This document shows positions 34,191 through 41,800 of a stretch of DNA of 64,000 nucleotides, one piece after another (within the stretch, counting starts at the first letter, position 1; each line of letters begins with the position of its first letter). Location: positions 3,370,501 to 3,434,500 of the forward strand of contig NZ_WOXS01000002.1 in the NCBI RefSeq assembly GCF_009852415.1. Reading direction: 5' to 3'. Below the pieces are notes generated by a model. The model searched no databases, was not told the origin of the DNA, and worked only from the letters and a program-made list of their open reading frames with translations. Both the position numbers and the translations under genes were made by a program. The stretch is from Streptomyces sp. Tu 3180. Its GTDB lineage: Bacteria > Actinomycetota > Actinomycetes > Streptomycetales > Streptomycetaceae.

Positions 34191-35794
34191 ATGCACTCCC
34201 CTCACCCCCGGGTCTCCGTCGTGGTCATCGGCCACGACGACGCCGCCCACGTGACCGACGCCGTGCGCTCGGCCCTCGGGCAGGGACCGGCCGTGCGCGA
34301 GGTCGTCGCCGTCGACGACCGCTCGACGGACGGCAGCGCCGATCTGCTGGACCGGCTGGCCGCCGGCGAACCGCGCCTGCGGGTGATCCGGCTCCCCGTC
34401 AACAGCGGCGGCTGCGGCACCCCGCGCAACACCGGGCTCTCCGCGGTGACCTCGCCGTACGTGATGTTCCTGGACAGCGACGACGTGCTCCCGCCCGGCG
34501 CCGTGGACGCCCTGCTCACCGCGGCGACCGGGGCGGACGCGCAGGTCGCGGGCGGCCTGTGCGTACGGCGGGAGCTGCCGTCGGGGCGCGAGGTGCCGTG
34601 GGAGCCGGGCCTGTACGCCGCGCCCGCCGTGCTCGCGCACCCGGCGCACCGCCCGCGCCTGCTCCACGACACCCTCTGCGTCAACAAGCTCTACGCCACG
34701 GCCTTCCTGCGCGAGCACGGCATCCGCTTCCCCGAGGGCCGCTTCCCCTACGAGGACCTCGTCTTCACCGCGCGCGTGTGGGCCGCCGCCCCGCGCGTCG
34801 CCCTGGTCCCGGACCGGGTGTACGTCTGGCACGTCCGCCGGTCCGCCCGGCGGCTGTCGATCTCGCTGGACCGCGCGGGCGTCGACAACTGGCGGGCCCG
34901 CACGCACGCGTGCCGCACGGCCCACGCCGTCCTGCTGGACGCCGGGCAGAAACGGCTGGCGCGCGGGGCGCGGGCCAAGTTCCTCGACCACGAGCTGCGC
35001 ATGTACGTGCGCGAGCTGCCGCTGCGCGACGAGGACCACCGGCGGCAGTGGTGGACGCACACCCGGGACTTCCTCGCGGACTTCGACGCGGACGACTGGG
35101 CGCGCGACCCGGCCGCACCGGGCCGGCTGATCGGACGGGTCGTGCTGGCCTCCCCGGAGCCGCGCGACCTGCCCCGCCTGCGGGACCTGGCGGCCCGCCC
35201 GGCCCGGCTGTGCCCGCCCTACGCCCGCGCCGGGGACGGCACGCCCTGCTGGTCGGCCGACCTGCCCGGGGTCACCCTGGAGTCCCTGCTGACCCGCCCC
35301 GTGTCCCTGCTGCCGCTCGCCGTGGACGCGGAACTGCGCCCGCGCGCGCGGGGCGGCTTCGGGCTGCGGCTGCGCCTGCACGAGCTGTACGGCCGGGTGG
35401 CCGGGGCGGGACCGGAGACGGTGGAGGTGGAGTGGCGGCACCGCGAGCGGGGCGGCACGGCCCTGCGCCGCACGCTCCCCTGCGGGCGTCCGCCGGGGGC
35501 ACCTGGTCCGCGGAGACGGCCGTACCGCCGGACCGGCTGGCCGCGATCGGCACGGGCACGTGGGACCTGCGGCTGCGGGTGCGCTTCCGGGACGGGACGG
35601 GCCGCCGCGTCACCGCGCACGCGCTCGCCGGACCCGGGCTGCTGCGCCGCCGCGCGGTGCCGAGCCCCCGGTACGGCGTGGTGCTGGTGCGGCCGTACGC
35701 CACGCACTCGGGCGCGCTGGCGCTGCGGGTGGCGACCGGCGTACGCGGTGTCGCCTCGGTGCTGCGCGGAAGGCTGCGGCGCCTGCTTCACTGA
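34191..35794 (+). CDS. GT2 glycosyltransferase with C-terminal beta domain (apparent -1 frameshift at 35495-35499)
   Basis: A glycosyltransferase of about 534 residues after repair of one base. The GT2 domain (residues 6-230) is complete: VSVVVIGHDDAAHV, VDDRSTDGS, NSGGCGTPRNTG and FLDSDDVLPPGA. A helical middle and a beta-rich C-terminal part follow. At the G5 run 35495-35499 the reading frame becomes an Arg/Cys-rich shadow that happens to run on into galE; the true continuation (GGTWSAETAVPPDRLAAIG to RLRRLLH) lies in another frame and stops at 35794. The intact paralogue at 41797-43470 supports this. The enzyme probably adds a sugar to the wall polymer. Confidence 0.86.
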
Positions 35795-35837
35795 GAGCCG
35801 GATGCACGAGGGGCCAACGACGAGGGGACGGCCGTCC

Positions 35838-36818
35838 ATGACCTGGTTGATCACCGGCGGCGCCGGCTACATCGGGGCGCACGTCGTACGGGCGATGACC
35901 GAGGCGGGGGAACGGGCGGTGGTGTACGACGACCTGTCCACCGGTCTCGCCGGCCGCGTGCCGGAGGGGGTGCCGCTGGTGGTCGGCTCGACCCTGGACG
36001 GCGGGCGGGTGGCGCGCGCCCTCGCGGACCACGGGGTCACCGGCGTCGTCCACCTGGCGGCGAAGAAGCAGGTGGCCGAGTCGGTGGAACGGCCCCTGCA
36101 CTACTACCGGGAGAACGTCGAGGGGCTGCGCGTCCTGCTGGACGCGGTGACGGCGGCCGGGGTGCGCTCCTTCGTGTTCTCGTCCTCGGCGGCGGTGTAC
36201 GGCATGCCGGACGCGGAGGTGGTGACGGAGGAGACCCCCTGCGTGCCGATGTCCCCGTACGGCGAGACCAAGCTGGCCGGCGAGTGGCTGGTCCGCGCGA
36301 CCGGGAGGGCGGCCGGACTGTCCACGGCCTGCCTGCGCTACTTCAACGTGGCCGGCGCGGCGGGCCCCGGCCTTGCCGACACGGGCGTGTCCAACCTGGT
36401 CCCCATGGTCTTCGAGAGGCTGACCGGGCAGGCGCCCCCGCGCGTCTTCGGCGACGACTACCCGACCCCGGACGGCACCTGCGTCCGCGACTACATCCAC
36501 GTCGTCGACCTGGCCGAGGCCCACGTGGCGGCGGCCCGCGCGCTGCGCTCCTCCCCCGGCCGGGACCTCACCCTCAACATCGGCCGCGGCGAGGGCGTCT
36601 CGGTGCGCGAGATGATCGACCGCATCAACGCGCTCACCGGTCACGACCGCCCGCCCACGGTCACCGCCCGCCGCCCCGGCGACCCGGCGCGCGTCGTCGC
36701 CTCCGCCGACCGCGCGGCCGCCGAGCTCGGCTGGAAGGCCCGTCACGACGTCGACGACATGATCACCTCGGCCTGGCAGGGCTGGCTCCGCCTGCACCCG
36801 GAGGCGGCGCGCGGCTAG
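35838..36818 (+). CDS. galE: UDP-glucose 4-epimerase-like NAD-dependent epimerase
   Basis: A 326-residue extended short-chain dehydrogenase/reductase. The Rossmann motif is GGAGYIGAH (residues 7-15); the catalytic triad is in SSSAAVYG and YGETK; RYFNVAGA and CVRDYIHVVDLAEAH are GalE signatures. It should interconvert UDP-glucose and UDP-galactose (or the N-acetyl forms), giving donor for the neighbouring glycosyltransferases. The ATG at 35838 is separated by 43 bp from the end of the GT2 gene. As written, the frame upstream is open and fuses with the shadow frame of the GT2 gene, but that fusion is an artefact of the frameshift. Confidence 0.92.
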   Translation: MTWLITGGAGYIGAHVVRAMTEAGERAVVYDDLSTGLAGRVPEGVPLVVGSTLDGGRVARALADHGVTGVVHLAAKKQVAESVERPLHYYRENVEGLRVLLDAVTAAGVRSFVFSSSAAVYGMPDAEVVTEETPCVPMSPYGETKLAGEWLVRATGRAAGLSTACLRYFNVAGAAGPGLADTGVSNLVPMVFERLTGQAPPRVFGDDYPTPDGTCVRDYIHVVDLAEAHVAAARALRSSPGRDLTLNIGRGEGVSVREMIDRINALTGHDRPPTVTARRPGDPARVVASADRAAAELGWKARHDVDDMITSAWQGWLRLHPEAARG

Positions 36819-36841
36819 CCCGCGCGGGTGACCGCCGCCCC

Positions 36842-37468
36842 TCACAGGGCCTTCAGGGCCTCCGTCGTGGCCCTGGCCAGCGCGGCCAGGTAGCCCTTCG
36901 GCGGCTTCGGGCCGCGGATCACCACCGAGCGCCAGTACAGCGGGCCCGAGATCAGGTCCAGGGCCAGGGCGTGGTCGATGCCGGGGCGCAGCTCGCCGCG
37001 CTCCTCCGCCGCCGTGACGATGCTCCTGGCGACCGAGTCCTGGCCCTCCCGCAGCGCCTTCTGCAGCGCCTCGGCGATGTCGGGGTTGCGGGCGGCCTCG
37101 GCCTGGAGGTCGGGGAGGACCTGCGAGGCGACGGGGTGGCGCAGGGCGCGGGAGGTGACCTCGTACAGCAGCCGCAGGTCGGCCTCGAGGGAGCCGGTGT
37201 CCGGCGCGGGCAGGCCCTGCACGGCGAGCGCGGACATCAGGTCGAGGACCAGGTGCAGCTTGGAGCGCCAGCGGCGGTACACCGCGGTCTTGCCGACGCC
37301 CGCGCGGCGCGCGATCCCCTCGATCGACATCCGCGCGTAGCCGACGGCGGCGAGCTCCTCGAAGACGGCCGCCCGGATGGCCTCCGTCACGTCCTCCCGC
37401 AGTACGGCGGCCCCGGCGGGGGCCCTGCGCCGCGGGCGCGGCCGGGGCTCGTCGGCGTTCGTCGTCAT
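36842..37468 (-). CDS. TetR-family transcriptional regulator
   Basis: A 208-residue TetR repressor. The helix-turn-helix spans about residues 28-72 (AVFEELAAVGYARMSIEGIA, GVGKTAVYRRWRSKLHLV). The C-terminal ligand domain is of the TetR_C type common in actinobacteria (DLISGPLYWRSVV). ATG 37468 (MTTNADEP) is preferred, with another in-frame ATG at 37480. It is divergent from the TagG/TagH exporter genes, which it may regulate. A GAAACG / CGTTCC repeat lies just upstream of its start. Confidence 0.9.
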   Translation of the reverse strand: MTTNADEPRPRPRRRAPAGAAVLREDVTEAIRAAVFEELAAVGYARMSIEGIARRAGVGKTAVYRRWRSKLHLVLDLMSALAVQGLPAPDTGSLEADLRLLYEVTSRALRHPVASQVLPDLQAEAARNPDIAEALQKALREGQDSVARSIVTAAEERGELRPGIDHALALDLISGPLYWRSVVIRGPKPPKGYLAALARATTEALKAL

Positions 37469-37493
37469 GCGGTTCAGCATAGGGCGTCACGAC

Positions 37494-37509
37494 GAAACGG
37501 TTGCGTTCC
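37494..37509. promoter_or_regulatory. candidate TetR operator
   Basis: GAAACG GTTG CGTTCC pairs at 5 of 6 positions and lies 14 bases upstream of the first TetR-gene ATG, within the divergent region with the exporter genes. Site and binding are inferred. Confidence 0.4.
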
Positions 37510-37648
37510 GACGTGCATTCGACCTACGCTCGCGTTGGGACGATACGGTCCCGTCCCGACGTAGGAGAACGCCGGGAGGCGTCCCAGGAAACGGCGGGCG
37601 AGCACCGCGCGCCCCTGCCACCCCCTCCCCCTAGCGAAAGCAGCGGAT

Positions 37649-38578
37649 GTGAGTCAGGCCCTCCACACACCGCCCCCCGCACCGGCCCGCCCGATCCCGG
37701 CCGAGGACGACCTCGCGGCCCTCGCCGCGCGCCACGGCCTCACGGTCAGCGGTGCCCGGCCGTCGCTGGCCGAGTACGTCCGTCAGCTGTGGGGGCGGCG
37801 GCACTTCATCGTCGCCTTCTCGCAGGCGAAGCTGACCGCCCAGTACAGCCAGGCCAGGCTCGGGCAGCTGTGGCAGGTGGCGACGCCGCTGCTGAACGCG
37901 GCCGTGTACTTCTTCATCTTCGGTCTGCTGCTGGGCGCCAACCGGGGCATTCCGAGCGACGTCTACGTGCCGTTCCTGGTGACGGGCGTGTTCGTGTTCA
38001 CCTTCACGCAGAGCTCGGTCCTGGCCGGGGTGCGGGCGATCTCCGGGAACCTGGGGCTGGTGCGGGCGCTGCACTTCCCGCGGGCCTCGCTGCCGGTCTC
38101 CTTCGCGCTGCAGCAGCTGCAGCAGCTGCTGTTCTCGATGCTGGTGCTGGTCGTGGTGGTGCTGGCGTTCGGCAGTCCGCCGGCCCTGTCGTGGCTGCTG
38201 GTGGTGCCCGCGCTGCTGCTGCAGTTCGTGTTCAACACCGGGCTGGCGCTGATCTTCGCGCGGATGGGCAGCCGGACGCCGGACCTGGCGCAGCTGATGC
38301 CGTTCGTGCTGCGGACCTGGATGTACGCCTCGGGCGTGATGTTCAGCATCCCGGCGATGCTCGCGGACAAGGACGTGCCCGGCTGGCTGGCGGACGTGCT
38401 GCAGTGGAACCCGGCCGCGGTCTACATGGACCTGGTCCGGTTCGCGATGATCGACGACTACGGCTCCTCGTACCTGCCCCCGCACGTGTGGGCGTTCGCG
38501 GCGGGCTGGGCGGTACTGGCCGGCACGGTCGGCTTCGTCTACTTCTGGAAGGCTGAGGAGAGGTACGGCCGTGGCTGA
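37649..38578 (+). CDS. tagG: Teichoic acid-type ABC exporter permease (TagG-like)
   Basis: A 309-residue ABC-2 type membrane subunit. The GTG at 37649 gives a hydrophilic start; LWGRRHFIVAFSQAKLTAQY and SQARLGQLWQVATPLLNAAVYFF are the typical entry to helix 1 of polysaccharide exporters. Six hydrophobic segments follow. With the overlapping ATPase gene it should move a lipid-linked polymer across the membrane for attachment to the wall. Its overlap of 8 bases with the next gene indicates coupling. Wzm-type O-antigen exporters are the main alternative, but neighbours favour a teichoic acid-like substrate. Confidence 0.88.
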   Translation: MSQALHTPPPAPARPIPAEDDLAALAARHGLTVSGARPSLAEYVRQLWGRRHFIVAFSQAKLTAQYSQARLGQLWQVATPLLNAAVYFFIFGLLLGANRGIPSDVYVPFLVTGVFVFTFTQSSVLAGVRAISGNLGLVRALHFPRASLPVSFALQQLQQLLFSMLVLVVVVLAFGSPPALSWLLVVPALLLQFVFNTGLALIFARMGSRTPDLAQLMPFVLRTWMYASGVMFSIPAMLADKDVPGWLADVLQWNPAAVYMDLVRFAMIDDYGSSYLPPHVWAFAAGWAVLAGTVGFVYFWKAEERYGRG

Positions 38579-39461
38579 GCACACCGACAAGCACACCGGC
38601 GAGAAGGTCCCCACCGTCATCGCCGACGGCGTCGACATCGTCTACCGGGTGAACGGCACCGGCGCCGGACGCGGCTCCGCCACCGCCGCCCTCAACCGCA
38701 TCCTGCGCCGCAAGCAGACCGAGAGGGCGTCCGGCGTGCGCACGGTGCACGCGGTGCGGAACGTGTCCTTCGTCGCCTACCGGGGCGAGGCCATCGGCCT
38801 GATCGGCACCAACGGCTCCGGCAAGTCGACCCTGCTCAAGGCCGTCGCCGGCCTGCTCCCGGTGGAGAACGGCCGCATCTACACCGACGGCCAGCCCTCC
38901 CTGCTGGGCGTCAACGCCGCCCTGATGAGCGACCTCACCGGCGAGCGCAACGTCCACCTCGGCGGGCTCGCGATGGGCATGTCCCGCGAGGAGATCAAGG
39001 CCCGCTACCAGGAGATCGTCGACTTCTCCGGGATCAACGAGAAGGGCGACTTCATCACCCTGCCGATGCGCACCTACTCCTCCGGCATGGCGGCCCGGCT
39101 GCGCTTCTCCATCGCCGCCGCCAAGGACCACGACGTCCTGCTCGTCGACGAGGCGCTGGCCACCGGCGACCGCTCCTTCCAGAAGCGCTCCGAGGCGCGC
39201 ATCCGCGAGCTGCGCAAGCGGGCCGGGACGGTGTTCCTGGTCAGCCACAACAACAAGTCGATCCGCGACACCTGCGACCGCGTCCTGTGGCTGGAGCGCG
39301 GTGAGCTGCGCATGGACGGGCCGACCGACGAGGTGCTCAAGGAGTACGAGGCGTTCACCGGCGGCACGGACAAGCCGAAGCCGAAGCCGAAGGCACAGCC
39401 GAAGGCACAGCCGAAGGCACAGCCGAAGGCACGGCCCGAGCAGGCGCCGCTCCCTTCGTGA
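38571..39461 (+). CDS. tagH: Teichoic acid-type ABC exporter ATPase (TagH-like)
   Basis: A 296-residue ATP-binding subunit. Walker A is GTNGSGKST (about residues 82-90), the signature YSSGMAARLRFSIA replaces the canonical LSGGQ as in TagH/Wzt proteins, Walker B is VLLVDEALATGD, and the H-loop is in VSHN. The C-terminus ends in a Lys/Pro/Ala/Gln tail encoded by four tandem 12-bp repeats (39387-39434). It starts with GTG inside the permease gene. It lacks the long carbohydrate-binding C-terminal domain of Wzt. Confidence 0.9.
   Translation: MAEHTDKHTGEKVPTVIADGVDIVYRVNGTGAGRGSATAALNRILRRKQTERASGVRTVHAVRNVSFVAYRGEAIGLIGTNGSGKSTLLKAVAGLLPVENGRIYTDGQPSLLGVNAALMSDLTGERNVHLGGLAMGMSREEIKARYQEIVDFSGINEKGDFITLPMRTYSSGMAARLRFSIAAAKDHDVLLVDEALATGDRSFQKRSEARIRELRKRAGTVFLVSHNNKSIRDTCDRVLWLERGELRMDGPTDEVLKEYEAFTGGTDKPKPKPKAQPKAQPKAQPKARPEQAPLPS
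39387..39434 (+). repeat. four tandem 12-bp repeats in tagH 3' end
   Basis: CCGAAGGCACAG occurs three times in perfect tandem and a fourth time with one change, encoding PKAQ units of the C-terminal tail. Copy number could vary without breaking frame. Confidence 0.9.
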
Positions 39462-39511
39462 GGCACGCGCCCGCGCGTCCCGGCGCCACCTTCCGCCGCA
39501 TTGATGCCAAT

Positions 39512-39593
39512 ATGACTGAAACGGCATGACTGAAACGGCGTGACCGAAGAGGAACGACCGGAGCGGCGACGAGCAGTCGAAGGAGCCCCGTGA
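39512..39593 (+). promoter_or_regulatory. tandem 14-bp repeat forming a chain of overlapping mini-cistrons
   Basis: ATGACTGAAACGGC occurs twice in tandem (39512-39525, 39526-39539) and a third time in degenerate form. Each copy starts a mini reading frame (MTETA, MTETA, then MTEEERPERRRAVEGAP), and each stop overlaps the next start (ATGA, GTGA, then GTGATG at the GT2-TagF gene). This resembles a translationally coupled leader. Confidence 0.55.
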
Positions 39594-41800
39594 TGCCCGA
39601 GCTCAGCGTCATCGTCCACGGGCCGAACACCCAGGACCACCTGACCGGACTCCTCGGCTCCCTCGCCGCCCACCCCCACCCGGACGTCGAGGTCGTCGTC
39701 GCCGCCGTCGGCGACTGGGCCCACGAGACGGCCGAGCGGTACGCCCCCGACGTCCCCGGCGTCCAGGTGCTGCCCCTGCCCGACGGCACGTCCGGCGCGG
39801 CGGCCCGGTCGGCGGGGGCGGCGCGGGCCACCGGCCGCTGGCTGCACTTCGTCCCCGCCAAGGACGGCCTGCCGCCCGGCGGTCCGCGCACGATCACCGA
39901 ACGCGTCGCCGAACTCCCCGGCACCGTGGACGTCCTGCTGATCGACCACGTCCGCAGCACCTGGCGCGCCTCCGGCCTGCCCTCCGCGGACGGCCCCCTG
40001 CTGGCCCGCGCGGGCCGCGCCGACCTCGCCCTCGACGACAGCGCCCAGCTGCTGCGCCTGACCCCACTGCTCGGCACCCGCGTCCTGCGCGCCGGCTTCT
40101 GGCGGGCGCACGAGGACCGCCTCACCACCGACGACGAGCCGCACGCGGCCCTCGCCGCCCTGCTGCTCGCCGAGCGCGTCGCCTGCCTGCCGCACGTCGC
40201 CCACGAGGACCGCCGGCTGCGGCCCGCCAGCCTCCCCCCGGTCACCCCCGAGCAGCGCTACGCCCTCGTCGACCGCTACGAGAACCTCCTCGACCTCGCC
40301 CGCGGCCGCCCCGCCCCCTGCGCCGTGCTCTACGAGGTCATGGTCCAGGACTGTCTGCGCACCTTCGCCCGCGGCGGCATGCCCGAGGACGTCGCCCGGG
40401 AGTTCTTCCACCGGGCCTCGCTCGCCGCCCTGCGCCGCCGTCCCGAGGGGCACCGGCGCCCGGCCGGCCTCGACGGGATCCGCCGCTCGCTGCTCGAGGA
40501 GGACGCCTACGCCAAGTACCGCGCGTTCCAGGCCGCCAACCGCACCCGCCGCGCCGTGCGGTCCACGGCGCGCACCGGCAGGCGGCAGCTCGGCGCCCGG
40601 GTCCGCGACCACCGGTACCGCAAGGCCCTGCACCGCCCGGTCGACCCCCACCTGGCGGTGTTCACCGCCTACTGGAACCGCGGGGTCGCCTGCAACCCGG
40701 CCGCGATCGCCGCCAAGCTCGCCGAACTCGCCCCGCACATCCGCCCCGTGTGGGTGGTGACCGCCGAGAACGCGGCCCTGCTCCCGCCCGGCACCGACCA
40801 CGTCGTCCCCGGCACCCGCCGCTACGGGGAGGTGCTCGCCACCGCGAAGTACCTCGTCAACAACGTCAACTTCCCCAACGCGGTGGTCAAACGCCCCGAC
40901 GCCGTCCACCTCCAGACCCACCACGGCACCCCCCTCAAGCGCATGGGCCTGGACCAGATGCCGTTCCCGGCCGCCGCGCGGGGGCTGGACTTCGCCGCGC
41001 TGCTGGAGCGCATCGACAAGTGGGACTACAGCGTCTCCGCCAACAGCCACTCCACCCGGATGTGGGAGCGGGCGTACCCGTCCCGGTTCGTCTCGCTCGA
41101 CCACGGCTATCCGCGCAACGACGTGTACTACACGGCCGGCGCCGACGACGTCCGCGCGATCCGCGAACGCCTCGGCGTCGCGCCCGGCCGCCGGGCCGTG
41201 CTGTACGCGCCCACCCACCGCGACTACGAGGCCGGCTGGACCCCGCGCCTGGACCTGGCCGCGCTCGCCGACCGCCTCGGCGAGGACACCGTCCTGCTGG
41301 TGCGCGGCCACTACTTCTACGACGGCGCCTCCTCCCCGCTGACCGGCCTGCGCCGGTCCGGCCGCATCGTGGACGTCTCGTCCTACGACCCGGTCGAGGA
41401 GCTGTGCCTGGCCGCCGACGCGCTGGTCACGGACTACTCGTCGATCATGTTCGACTACGCCAACCTCGACCGCCCCCTGGTGATCTACGCCGACGACTGG
41501 GAGACGTACCGCACCACCCGCGGCGTCTACTTCGACCTGATGGACGAGGCGCCCGGCCCGGTGGCCCGCACCCAGGAGGAGCTCACCGGGATCCTCACCA
41601 CCGACGCCTGGCGCGACGAGGGCGCGGCAAAGGCACGGGCCGTCTTCCGGCGCCGGTTCTGCGAGTACGACGACGGCCGCGCCGCCGAACGCGTCGTGCG
41701 CCGGGTCTTCCTCGGCCAGGACGAGGAGTCCCTGCCGCCGGTGCTGCCGCTCGAGGACCGCACCCCGGCGCCCAGCCCCGAGGAGGCGTGCCCGTCATGA
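39593..41800 (+). CDS. TagF-like polymerase with degenerate GT2 half
   Basis: A 735-residue fusion. The ATG at 39593 has AAGGAG at good spacing; a GTG three bases earlier is possible. The N-terminal GT2-like half (residues 2-230) keeps the fold outline (LSVIVHGPNTQDHLTGLLGS) but lacks both donor motifs: the VDDxS site is VAAVGDW and the DxD site is FVPAKDG (about residues 86-92). The TagF half (about 370-710) is intact: QTHHGTPLK with His444, APTHRDYE with His542, LVTDYSSIMFDYANLDRP. It should polymerise an alditol-phosphate. This is the reverse of the pattern in the fusions at 21131 and 25781. Its stop overlaps the next start (ATGA). Confidence 0.88.
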   Translation: MPELSVIVHGPNTQDHLTGLLGSLAAHPHPDVEVVVAAVGDWAHETAERYAPDVPGVQVLPLPDGTSGAAARSAGAARATGRWLHFVPAKDGLPPGGPRTITERVAELPGTVDVLLIDHVRSTWRASGLPSADGPLLARAGRADLALDDSAQLLRLTPLLGTRVLRAGFWRAHEDRLTTDDEPHAALAALLLAERVACLPHVAHEDRRLRPASLPPVTPEQRYALVDRYENLLDLARGRPAPCAVLYEVMVQDCLRTFARGGMPEDVAREFFHRASLAALRRRPEGHRRPAGLDGIRRSLLEEDAYAKYRAFQAANRTRRAVRSTARTGRRQLGARVRDHRYRKALHRPVDPHLAVFTAYWNRGVACNPAAIAAKLAELAPHIRPVWVVTAENAALLPPGTDHVVPGTRRYGEVLATAKYLVNNVNFPNAVVKRPDAVHLQTHHGTPLKRMGLDQMPFPAAARGLDFAALLERIDKWDYSVSANSHSTRMWERAYPSRFVSLDHGYPRNDVYYTAGADDVRAIRERLGVAPGRRAVLYAPTHRDYEAGWTPRLDLAALADRLGEDTVLLVRGHYFYDGASSPLTGLRRSGRIVDVSSYDPVEELCLAADALVTDYSSIMFDYANLDRPLVIYADDWETYRTTRGVYFDLMDEAPGPVARTQEELTGILTTDAWRDEGAAKARAVFRRRFCEYDDGRAAERVVRRVFLGQDEESLPPVLPLEDRTPAPSPEEACPS

